Shown piece by piece: positions 55,738-64,000 of a DNA stretch of 64,000 nt (within the stretch, counting starts at the first letter, position 1; each line of letters starts with the position of its first letter). Source of the DNA: Amyelois transitella (Eukaryota > Arthropoda > Insecta > Lepidoptera > Pyralidae); contig NC_083515.1 in assembly GCF_032362555.1 (NCBI RefSeq), forward strand, positions 9,397,001 through 9,461,000, written 5' to 3'. The notes under the pieces are model-generated. The model was given only the letters and a program-made list of their open reading frames with translations. It had not been told where the DNA came from and made no database searches. The position numbers were made by a program, and so were the translations under genes.

Positions 55738-56013
55738 TTCTGTTACTAAGACTAACGCCGAATAAGGCTGTCTTCTGAAATTTCCTTCAGATGGATTGAA
55801 AGCCGGAAGTTTAGTAAATAAGCCTCTTAAAGTACACAACTTTAGGACTAAACGGGCGTTACGTCAGAATGTTTATAAATAAAATGTGATAAGAACGAAA
55901 AAGCAATTTCATAGCGGTTTTGATCACGTGTAACAACTACTATATCATGTTCTTAAAACAATCTTTGTTCATGGTATAGTTTCCTTGGGACTCGATTGCT
56001 GTAGTTATATAAA

Positions 56014-56215
56014 ATTGATGGTAGAATGGACCACCGTTGGTGATGAATCCTCCTATATATATCCAGGTTACACTCTCCCCAGTAAGATCTGGGATCTAAA
56101 ACTGGAAATGTCGGAAAACTACTTCGAACGACTTCCTTCCTATCGACCCGGAACAGAGGAACCTAACCCTGCTTGTAATAGTATAGCAGTAAATCTACGC
56201 CAATTTTTATTAAAA
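56014..56215 (+). other. Possible exon or gene relic
   Basis: An open stretch from ATG at 56018 reads MVEWTTVGDESSYIYPGYTL, then PSKIWDLKLEMSENYFERLP and SYRPGTEEPNPACNS. Base composition and residue use look coding compared with its flanks. It lies between the divergently transcribed gene D and LRR gene. No homologue or matching exon was found. It could be a relic, an exon of a gene I cannot assemble, or chance. Confidence 0.25.
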
Positions 56216-56319
56216 AAAATAATGAAATATCAATTTTATTATATTTCATCAATTTTTCAGGGATCATTTATCAAAAGTGCCATGAACAGAAATCTTAATC
56301 ACTAGATATATTATGTATC

Positions 56320-57075
56320 TTTTTATTCCTCCTGGCTTTAGTCCCGGTTGCATCCTCACCACTCTGTATAGGAGCCCGGGGTATTTCATAGATTATTTAT
56401 TAGACTAGATTGGCTGAGTCAGGTTTTTATACGAAGGGGACGACCTTTCTCTGCCGGCTGTCGTGAGACAGATGGTCGACAGCGAGAGGTCGTGGACAGC
56501 AGTGCAGACCTTTGCGGAGAGCGTCATGCTTCGCAAAGAGGCGGCGGAAAGGGTGAGAGAGGACACGTTCGACCTCCCCATACCTACTCCGCCGGCGCAC
56601 TGGGCGCAGGAGGCGGGCATACGCCCTGCACCTGCTGCCCCCACAATAAGGGCCGGTCGGTTGGCGGAAACGGGACTCCGCTGCCTGGCGAAACGGCCCT
56701 GGGTTGAAGGCGCGCTTGTGCCAGACGCGCCCTCCCCTAGCGGGTAGCGGCCGAGCCGAGGCCGCCGTGAAAGCGGCCGCCGCGTCAGGAATATGAGCGA
56801 GGGCAGCTCACACTCCTGGCAACAAGCGGTAGGCGATGGCACCGTGCGGTTTTAGTGGGTTCAAGCCCCACATAACCCGTCCGGCTTCCCGTAGCCGGCC
56901 GGGTAGACGAAGGTCTTTCTACACGTAAAAAAAAAAAGGTTTTTATACGAAGCGACTCCAATCTGACCTCCGCAACCTTTGAAGGTAAACCTATATTGGA
57001 TCCATGGTAACACATCCAGTTGCCTGAATGTGCAGGTTTCATCACGATGTTTTCCCTCACCGTAACCGTATACAT
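56320..57075 (-). repeat. SINE family B copy split by a LINE 3' end
   Basis: TCCTGGCTTTAGTCCCGGTT, GCATCCTCACCACTCTGTAT and GGCTGAGTCAGGTTTTTATA before, CGACTCCAATCTGACCTCCG, AATGTGCAGGTTTCATCACG and GTTTTCCCTCACCGTAA after the insertion. Removing 56437-56937 and one target copy restores one SINE body. Confidence 0.75.
56437..56937 (+). mobile_element. 5'-truncated poly-A LINE 3' end, 15-bp target duplication
   Basis: GGTTTTTATACGAAG at 56422-56436 and 56938-56952 brackets a GC-rich insertion. It starts inside coding sequence (VVRQMVDSERSWTAVQTFAE, then SVMLRKEAAERVREDTFDLP, to stop at TAG 56747), has a ~185-bp 3' UTR with paired GC-rich motifs (CGTCCGGCTTCCCGTAGCCG, GCCGGGTAGACGAAGG) and ends in a run of A. 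The coding end and UTR resemble R1-clade-type retroposons of insects; clade assignment is inference. Its high GC stands out from the surroundings. Confidence 0.85.
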
Positions 57076-57371
57076 TTCTGTGGTATGTATGTTACTTATG
57101 ATAAGAAGATCGATCCCATTTCATTCTTGCTCGATTTTTTTAATGTTAAAATAATTGCCACTGTCAATGTCCACTCTAGTCTTGACAGTGACAGTATAAT
57201 TTTGAAGGTAATTATGATTTGTTTTTTAGATAGCTAAAATACCTAGTACATAAATATTTATACTTATTTTCTTCTTTATCTTTCATCTAACATTTGCCAT
57301 AATTTATTGAAAATTAACTGATATAAATAGTTTAGTATTTTTTAACCATATGGTACAAATTTAAAAAATAA

Positions 57372-59295
57372 ATGGAGACAGCTGACGAAAAATTAACTGG
57401 TGAAAAAAATGGGTTAACAAATGGAATCACGAAGGATGTGGATAGCAGCTATTTAAATTGGGCAGAACATATCACAATTATTGATTTAAGTAACAAGAAT
57501 TTAAAGAATATTGACGAGAAAACTAAGTTCCCGCCGAATCTCTATGACTTGAGTTTGTCTCATAACAATTTGTCGGAAGTGCCTAATGTAGTGTTAAAAC
57601 TTGATAAAATAAGGCATTTGGATCTTTCATATAACAGTATTACGTACTTTGATGATACACCTAGTTTCTGCCATACTATTGAGGCTCTAAACCTTTCATG
57701 GAACCATTTGGCTGGACCACCTTATTGGGTTTGGTTAGAATCACCAAAAAACCTGTCAGAATTAAATTTGAATTATAATGTTAACATAACAAACTCACTA
57801 ACTGATATCTATATTGAAGAGTTATTAAATTATTCTGTTAAAGTAGCAAATATTAAAATAGCTAATTGTAGATTGCATACAAATGTAGACCTTATATGCA
57901 CATTTGAAAGAGCAAAATCACTAGAACTTGGAGTTGCTAATTTCAGCAGCTTTTGTAACGTTCTTGAAGAAATACCATGCATAGGTCTAGATAAATGCTG
58001 TGATATAGAAAGGCTGAATCTACAAAATACTAGAATATATAATATTAAAGCAAATATAGACATGTTTATGCATCTTGTTGAAATTGATCTATCAATGAAT
58101 AATATAGGGGGTCTACCGAAGGAATTTTGTAATTTAGAGAAATTAGAAATATGCATATTGTCTTATAATAATTTGTTGTACTTACCTGATGATATTAACA
58201 AATTGAAGAAGTTAGTTCGTCTTCACATGGATAACAATGAACTTTGCATGTTACCTGATAGAATTATTGAATTGAAAAGCTTGGAATTTGTTGATTTGTA
58301 CAATAATTGCTTAAATGAAGTGCCTGATGAAATACAGAATGTGAAAGAGTTGGATCTGGCGCAGAATTACTTTGATGAACCTGACAATGAGGAGTATTTG
58401 GTGAAGAAGGAAAAGTTAAGAATCAATATCACTGATAGATATGATGGAAGGTAATTTTTTCCGTCTTTGTTACAATAGTCATCATTGTTATGATGCTAAG
58501 ATAAGAAGTCTCAAAGGGTAAAATAAATTAACAAAGGGCAAATGCTCCTTGCAAATTTTAATCATTAATCCAACCCAGTTTCGCCTTTAAAACATAGTTG
58601 AATTCAAGGGTAAAACAGAAAAAATAGCAGTACTCAATTACATACATACATATATATGGTCACGTCTATATCCCTTGCGGGGTAGACAGAGCCAACAGTC
58701 TTGAAAAGACTGAATGGCCATGTTAAGCTATTTGGCTTAATGCTAGAATTAAGATTCAAATAGTGACAGGTTGCTAACCCATCGCCTAAAAAGTAATCCC
58801 AAGTTTGGAAGCCTATCCCTATCCTATCCTAGTACTCAATTTATGAATTATATTAAGAAAAATGAAAAAAGAAAAATATCGAAACACATCACAAGCACGC
58901 TGATCACTAAACCTTCAATTAAATATAAATTTTTATATGTTTTTTAATACATTATATTGTTTGTATGTAATTGTATTTTATGTCAGGAATAAATAAATAA
59001 ATGTAAATAAATAAATAAATAATAAATAAATAAATTTTATTTAGGTAAATTGTGTTTACAATTTTTAAACAGGTGTTGAAGCCTACTTTTAAGTTATGGA
59101 ATACTTGTACCAGTAGACTCCGTTCTTCCGTATCAATTAATGTTTAATTTACCTAAGGTGAACCAGATATAGTAAGGGTCAAATTGAACAGAACAAAAGC
59201 AAAAAGAACAAAATTAAATTACATATCAACATAAGTGAGCGGGCGCGCGCGCCTGCTAGTGTGTGTGTGTGTGTGTGTGGTGTGTGTGAGTGTGT

Positions 59296-59336
<41 letters not shown>

Positions 59337-60263
59337 GTATAAGATAATTTATAAGCAATAAAATTTATTTGACTTGCCAAGAGTCATCTGCCACTCTTTT
59401 GCCATAATATCATTCCTGTTTCTATTCTACATCAATATTTTTTTTATTATTATTTCAGAAAAGTGGAAAGAGTAAGACAGGATAGTGAGCATTCTAATGA
59501 TATAACTGATGATGAAGAGGAATTCTTGAAGAGTATAGAAGAAAACAACAAGACAGGTGCTTTAATTTGATATTAATTGATTAATAAAATTCATTTATTC
59601 AGTGACCATTGACTCATTTTTGTTAGTAACAATACACTTTAATGATATGATTATTGCTTCAAATTAAATGTTTTATTTGTAGAAGTATAATATTTACAAA
59701 ATTATAAGAGTAATGAGAGATAATTTAAAAATTCATAGATAAACGGCAACCTTTTTTAGGAATTAAAGAGTAGTTTTACAATTTTTAAGATGTGGGTTTA
59801 GCTATGGGCACCCGATCCAGCAATTAGCCCCGTGAGGATAGCGACCTACTTGGTGAGCGCTGACGTAGATCAAAGGCGAAGACACGGGATGCGCGCGCGC
59901 TTGTATGTCGTCACACTTAATTACTCAGTATTTTTTTAAGTTTGTATATACATATTTTATTTTATGTACCACTTATGATCGAAATAATTTACAGTATATC
60001 AACAATATGACCCTCCGAGCTCTCCTGAAGACTGGGACTCTGACAAATATTGGGTGCCTTGTTCCGAACTCCACTGTACCACACCCTCACTCTCTCCCTG
60101 GATGTTCTACGTCAAACAGAAGATGGCCGAAGGTAACTTCTGCCCGATGGACGCTCACACAGTGCCGATTGTGGAATTAGTGAAATATGAAAATAAGTGC
60201 AATCCCAAAGTATGGGTGGAAGTTGAAGGACAATTTGATGATTATTCCGATGATGATAGCTGA
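57372..60263 (+). CDS. Leucine-rich-repeat protein, 481 aa
   Basis: Exons 57372-58450, 59459-59556 and 59995-60263; phases 2 and 1; donors GTAATT and GTGCTT (weak), acceptors TTTCAG and TTTACAG. No signal peptide, so probably cytoplasmic or nuclear. Residues about 30-345 hold about 12 leucine-rich repeats (ITIIDLSNKNLKNI, LYDLSLSHNNLSEVP, IRHLDLSYNSI, LVEIDLSMNNIGGLP, LEICILSYNNLLYLP, LVRLHMDNNELCMLP, LEFVDLYNNCLNEVP), a likely protein-binding arc. Exon 2 adds an acidic, charged linker. Exon 3 has a compact block with paired Cys/Trp (YWVPCSELHC, PSLSPWMFYVKQK, FCPMDAH, NKCNPKVWVEVEG) and an acidic end (DDYSDDDS). I do not know the ortholog. If the weak exon 2 donor is not used, translation stops after GALI at 59570, with AATAAA 13 bases later: a possible shorter isoform. 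The start is the only ATG near the frame's beginning. Confidence 0.9.
58638..58842 (-). repeat. RTE-SINE, 5' truncated, in intron 1 of the LRR gene
   Basis: Tail ACATACATATATATGG, GTCACGTCTATATCCCTTGC, to GGAAGCCTATCCCTATCC. AGTACTCAATT occurs on both sides, an 11-bp target duplication. Confidence 0.9.
58986..59335. repeat. Microsatellites in intron 1 of the LRR gene
   Basis: (TAAA)n with interruptions at about 58988-59036 and (TG)n with a few interruptions at about 59258-59332, preceded by GGGCGCGCGCGCC. Confidence 0.85.
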
Positions 60264-60335
60264 TGGTACTTTTACTTTGTAGATAAAACAATAATTGTTA
60301 CATTGTGACTTGTTAGGAATTAAGTTAAAATATAA

Positions 60336-60840
60336 CATACTACTAATAAGATGAATGGGAAAAATTTGTTTGTCATGATGTCAGTATGGATGTTTGTTAC
60401 TCTTTCACACAAAAAACTACTGAACCGATTACGATGAAATTTGGTATGTAGGTAGCTGAAGGCCCAGAATAACTCATAGGCTAATTTTTATCCCGGAGTT
60501 CCAGCAGATGAAGTCGCAGAAATCTAGTAGAAAATAATTTATTGGGAAGGGAAAAGAATATTAGTCTATCACATTACACCAGTGTCGTTATACGTACCTT
60601 TGCCAGCAATGAAGTTTTAGTATTCAATCCATTGCACACTTGCAGATCACTTAAGAAATCCAATTAATATAATAAATGCGTAAGTTTGTAACCATATCGT
60701 GTGTGCGTGTTTGTAAGCCTTGCACGCAAAAACTACTGCACAGTTCATGAAACTTTGCGGTATTATAGCTTAGACATTAGAATAACATAAGATGAAATGT
60801 ATGGAAATTTAAGGCGGAGACGCGGGCAACAGCTATCTTA
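60336..60840 (+). mobile_element. Two decayed Helitron-type fragments
   Basis: At 60336-60530: TACTAATAAGATGAATGGGA, CCGATTACGATGAAATTTGG, TATCCCGGAGTTCCAGCAGA, AATCTAG, a diverged family 2 copy. At 60660-60840: TTAATATAATAAATGCGTAA, CGCAAAAACTACTGCACAGT, GGCGGAGACGCGGGCAACAG, a different family. Confidence 0.6.
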
Positions 60841-61121
60841 TAGTACAGGGCATGATACTTGTTAGTGTATGACAGACTTTTTGGTTGAATTTGATGCTGA
60901 AAATTGTCCAATATTTGTAGGGAACAACACAGATTCTGTGGACAGAAATTGTTACCCTGTCAGGGAGGCATAATGCATGGGTCATAGTTAGATAAATATT
61001 TTATTTGTAGATAAACACATATGAGGTGATATCAAAATAAGTTTATTAATAAATTAGTAAAACAACCACGCATGTGTGTATATGCTGCAGCAATATGAAA
61101 GTTAGCTAATATTATAGTAAA
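60841..61121. other. Intergenic, nothing recognised
   Basis: No gene or repeat match was found. Confidence 0.4.
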
Positions 61122-61287
61122 CTAGAGGCCGCCCGCGACTTCGTCCGCATGGAAACCCTATCAATCCCGCGGGAACTCTGGGATAAAAAGTAGCCTATGT
61201 GTTATTCTGGGTCTTCAGCTACCTACATACCAAATTTCATGGTAATCGGTTCAGTAGTTTTTGCGTGAAAGAGTAACAAACATCCAT

Positions 61288-61537
61288 GGGTTTCGTACTC
61301 AGGTTCGAATGACGTTAGCTCGAAGCTCGATACCTCGATGTCCCTACCTCGATGGTATGCTTTGTCGAAGGGTCATTACCTCGAAAGATCACTACCTCGA
61401 AAGATTTTTACCTCGACGGGTTTCTGCCTCGACTGTACGCTACATCGATGGCTTGTTGTATCGAAAGGTAATCAAAACCACATCTAATAATAAAATGATA
61501 ACTACTTAGTGGTAATCAACAATGTTTATTATTATTT
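61288..61537 (+). repeat. Left terminal inverted repeat of the Phantom element
   Basis: 250 bp matching the inverse of 63378-63627; the one mismatch I see is at 61513/63402 (T versus C). Contains 12 TCGA sites; eight at 61349-61461 are spaced exactly 16 bp. Confidence 0.92.
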
Positions 61538-61729
61538 GTTTACAAATTAAACATGAAATAAAAAAGACTTATTTCTACTATGATTTATGTAACTAACTTA
61601 GCTAATCAACAATTGAATCAAGACATTAAAAAATGCCTTTTACTGAGACAGTAACAATCATACTCCTTTTAATTTTAATAATTTAAATCAAATAATACGT
61701 AAATCTTCATCTTTTTTAACGTGAACATA

Positions 61730-63193
61730 TTAAAATGATGTACAATTTGCAATAGAACGCAAAAACTCTTTTAATTGCATTTGGTCTCTGTTCCTACAAA
61801 TTTGTGTAATTGCAGTTTGTAATTTTTTCTTTTTCTTTCTCGGGGGTGTTTGGTCCACACACGAAAGCGATTTTTCAACAATGTGATTTGTATTAATTTG
61901 TTCCTTAATAAGTTCGCGAACAGTCGCATAAAGTCCAAGACGCCCATTATTCAGTAAACAGTTCCATCGCCTGTGCCAGCCTTCCACATTATTTTGAGTT
62001 CGCGGCAACCCTAGTTCGTTGTTTTGGTGAACAGACCAAAAGTGCGGTGGAAATAAAGGTTGTGATCTGGTAATTGTAATCGTAGTTCCTCCTCCTCCTA
62101 GTGACTTTCTTCTGCCACAAACGTAATATGTTTCGAACCACTCCGTTAAGGGCTCTGCTTCCTGAGGCAAAACTTCTTCTTTTAGCATATGAAACGCTGT
62201 CGGAATATCATCTGGCGGCAAATATGCCAAGGCAACTAGTTGTCGTAAGCTTACAGCAAAGTTACTATCTTGTCCGTAGCGCACCGATAATCCAAACTCT
62301 TGTATTCGCCTCCATACGTTTTGTCCTAAATGAAATAAACATCCGTTATGAAGAGCGTCCGGAAATTCAATTCTAACCGCGTTAATAACGGCTATTTCAA
62401 AATCCGTCATTATATGATTCGGGTTTAATTGAAACCCCTCTTCAGCTGCGTAAGATTTCAGTTCTTGAAAAAGGTGCATGTATGCACTTTCAGTTTTTGA
62501 CGTCATTAAACAATACATCAAAGGCACAATTTTTCTGTGATCATCTATTCCAATAATACCGTGGATGGAGTATATCTGTTGAAATATCCAAGGGCAAGTT
62601 TTAAACGTACCATCCATAATCCAAATTAATGATTCATGTAAAATCTTTATATTTTTTTTTGTACAAAAAATTATTATTCGCTGACCGTCATCAAATGATA
62701 GATCGCGAGCCAAGAATGCTTCACCAGCGGCTGTCTTATGATTATCTGGAAAGTCAATTTCGTCCAATGTGGATGGTTCTTTTGGCTTGTCCTTAGCCCG
62801 AGCACGTTTCACAATTTGTCTTAATGCGTTTTTGTTACTTATAGAGCATGCACTTGTACTGGGTACTTCTAATAAGTGCTTATTGATAAGTTGCGTTGGT
62901 TTATCACTGCTCGCCGCCAACGCATCCTGTTTGAGGTTGTTCGATAATTTAATTGCATCTATCTTGTTAGGAGACGGTGCATGAGAATGTTCACTCATTT
63001 CTTTGATTACATTATGTACACCAGAATTAGCTGTTTCTGTTATTAATGTGCTCGAACAAAACTTATCATCTTTTTGATTACAGCACCAATAACATTTATT
63101 TTTCACTTTTTTGTTTAAATAAAAACAATAGCCACCACAAATTATTAACTCTTTTCCGCGATTAGATTTTGCCACTACTATTGATGCCGACAT
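61730..63193 (-). CDS. Phantom transposase (FLYWCH zinc finger + MULE DDE), 487 aa
   Basis: One uninterrupted frame from ATG at 63193. N-terminal FLYWCH-type DNA-binding finger at about 18-75: F24, YWCC (35-38), C46 and the H.H pair (69, 71) are in the right order. A Lys/Arg/Pro-rich linker follows (about 125-145). The MULE transposase core comes next: WIMDGTFKTCPWIF with catalytic D194, a GI.G...VPLMYCLMTSKTE strand set, HIMTDFEIAVINAV with D264, the C285-x2-H288 pair (NGCLFHLGQNVWR) usual in MULE proteins, and E404 in NNVEGWHRRWN. A basic PRKKKKK tract (451-457) could be a nuclear localisation signal. The length is modest but no motif is missing. About 180 bp separate the ATG from the right TIR and could hold the promoter. 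Transcription from the TIR itself is possible. Confidence 0.93.
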   Translation of the reverse strand: MSASIVVAKSNRGKELIICGGYCFYLNKKVKNKCYWCCNQKDDKFCSSTLITETANSGVHNVIKEMSEHSHAPSPNKIDAIKLSNNLKQDALAASSDKPTQLINKHLLEVPSTSACSISNKNALRQIVKRARAKDKPKEPSTLDEIDFPDNHKTAAGEAFLARDLSFDDGQRIIIFCTKKNIKILHESLIWIMDGTFKTCPWIFQQIYSIHGIIGIDDHRKIVPLMYCLMTSKTESAYMHLFQELKSYAAEEGFQLNPNHIMTDFEIAVINAVRIEFPDALHNGCLFHLGQNVWRRIQEFGLSVRYGQDSNFAVSLRQLVALAYLPPDDIPTAFHMLKEEVLPQEAEPLTEWFETYYVCGRRKSLGGGGTTITITRSQPLFPPHFWSVHQNNELGLPRTQNNVEGWHRRWNCLLNNGRLGLYATVRELIKEQINTNHIVEKSLSCVDQTPPRKKKKKLQTAITQICRNRDQMQLKEFLRSIANCTSF

Positions 63194-63377
63194 GTTTCCG
63201 ACTGCAGAAGCATTTGTCTAAGTACCTAACAAATAATTTATAACTAAAGTTGGAATATTGTGGGTATTAGAAAAAAATTTTTTTTTCAAATACCATAGAA
63301 ATTTTTTTTTTTCAAATTCCTACGATTACATAGTACGTAGATATTCAAAAATGCCTATGAGATTTATCAATAATGAA

Positions 63378-63627
63378 AAATAATAATAAACATTGTTGAT
63401 TGCCACTAAGTAGTTATCATTTTATTATTAGATGTGGTTTTGATTACCTTTCGATACAACAAGCCATCGATGTAGCGTACAGTCGAGGCAGAAACCCGTC
63501 GAGGTAAAAATCTTTCGAGGTAGTGATCTTTCGAGGTAATGACCCTTCGACAAAGCATACCATCGAGGTAGGGACATCGAGGTATCGAGCTTCGAGCTAA
63601 CGTCATTCGAACCTGAGTACGAAACCC
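63378..63627 (-). repeat. Right terminal inverted repeat of the Phantom element
   Basis: Inverse of 61288-61537. The periodic TCGA array lies at about 63442-63569. The TIR ends in GAAACCC next to the target duplication AACATCCAT. Confidence 0.92.
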
Positions 63628-63675
63628 AACATCCATACATCCATACAAACTTTCGCCTTTATAATAGTAGTAGGA

Positions 63676-64000
63676 TATTTTACAGGTGTTTACAAAAGTG
63701 GGGATGCAAATGAATAATAATGAAAATAGTTTTATATTGCCATTTAATATTATAACAACATAGATCAACAAACTTGTTGAGTTACCATACTTGGATATTG
63801 TCAAAAGTACAAATTTTGTAATGCCATTTTAGATTTTAAGATTTTATTTTAATGCATTGCCAAACTTTTGGAGACTAGGCACCTATTTATATATTTAGGC
63901 AGATCATAAAAACACATTTCAATTAACGACGACGCACTTCACATAAAATCGCAACTTTTCACAATGCTGCTTATGTATTTTGTTAATAATTTAATTGTAC
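63676..64000. other. AT-rich end of window, nothing recognised
   Basis: No gene or repeat match was seen. Confidence 0.4.

Larger units (their letters stand above)
61288..63627 (-). mobile_element. Complete Phantom-type Mutator-superfamily transposon
   Basis: 2,340 bp between two copies of AACATCCAT (61279-61287 and 63628-63636), the 9-bp target duplication typical of Mutator-like elements. The termini GGGTTTCGTACTCAGG form 250-bp inverted repeats with one mismatch seen. It encodes a FLYWCH plus MULE transposase on the minus strand. Phantom elements are known from insects and insect viruses; assignment to that group rests on domain order, TIR and TSD. Intact TIRs and frame point to a young, possibly autonomous copy. 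Confidence 0.93.
61122..63675 (-). mobile_element. Helitron family 2, split by the Phantom insertion
   Basis: On the minus strand: A|TCCTACTACTATTATAAAGG at the right end and CGGCCTCTAG|T at the left (61122). Without the 61288-63636 insertion the element would be about 205 bp, similar in size and text to 14490-14672. Confidence 0.85.

Noticed and set aside
56405-56842. 145-codon minus-strand frame
   Set aside because: Shadow of the GC-rich LINE coding end on the other strand.
59258-59332. (TG)n run as a functional Z-DNA or regulatory element
   Set aside because: An ordinary intronic microsatellite; nothing else supports a function.
61332-61473. CRISPR-like array because of the regular spacing
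   Set aside because: The repeats are degenerate 16-mers in both TIRs of a eukaryotic transposon; there are no spacers of CRISPR length and no cas genes.
61261-61509. 82-codon frame, repeated at 63406-63804
   Set aside because: Both are translations of the Phantom terminal inverted repeat; the repetition comes from the inverted DNA, not from genes.

Overview
The window looks like a repeat-rich, AT-rich nuclear stretch of a lepidopteran (moth or butterfly) genome. The evidence is spliced genes with GT-AG introns and repeat families of a lepidopteran type: short non-autonomous Helitrons (start TCTATACTAATATTATAAAG, end CTAG, inserted between A and T), tRNA-headed SINEs, and an RTE-clade LINE with a (TATG)n tail. 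The species cannot be named from the sequence.

Positions 1-36,000 hold no convincing host gene. They contain layered mobile elements: about 20 copies of a ~250-bp RTE-tailed short element (called RTE-SINE here), two tRNA-derived SINE families (A and B), Helitrons, RTE 3' fragments, other dispersed repeats, and AT-rich sequence with nothing recognisable.

Positions 36,000-55,740 hold four small multi-exon genes, each predicted to encode a secreted protein of 115-200 aa that I do not recognise: gene A (+, 36,081-40,298), gene B (+, 41,474-43,930), gene C (-, 46,010-47,370) and gene D (-, 50,077-55,737). Each has four coding exons whose splice phases join in frame. Intron 3 of gene D carries a full-length RTE LINE (50,292-53,718) in antisense, with a 12-bp target-site duplication and an intact 1033-codon EN/RT frame.

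Positions 57,372-60,263 hold a three-exon leucine-rich-repeat gene with a Cys/Trp-containing C-terminal exon and an acidic end. Downstream, a small Helitron (61,122-63,675) has been split by an apparently intact Mutator-superfamily transposon of the Phantom/FLYWCH type (61,288-63,627). It has 250-bp near-identical terminal inverted repeats, a 9-bp target duplication and a 487-aa transposase with candidate DDE residues. Each TIR contains a 16-bp-period array of TCGA palindromes.

Two observations stand out. First, the abundant RTE-SINE matches the full-length RTE at both ends; its 3' end matches the last codons of the RTE frame plus the tail, so the likely RT-recognition segment overlaps coding sequence. 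Second, the Phantom element appears complete and recent, with an unusual periodic TIR. Coordinates of repeat edges without a target duplication are approximate.
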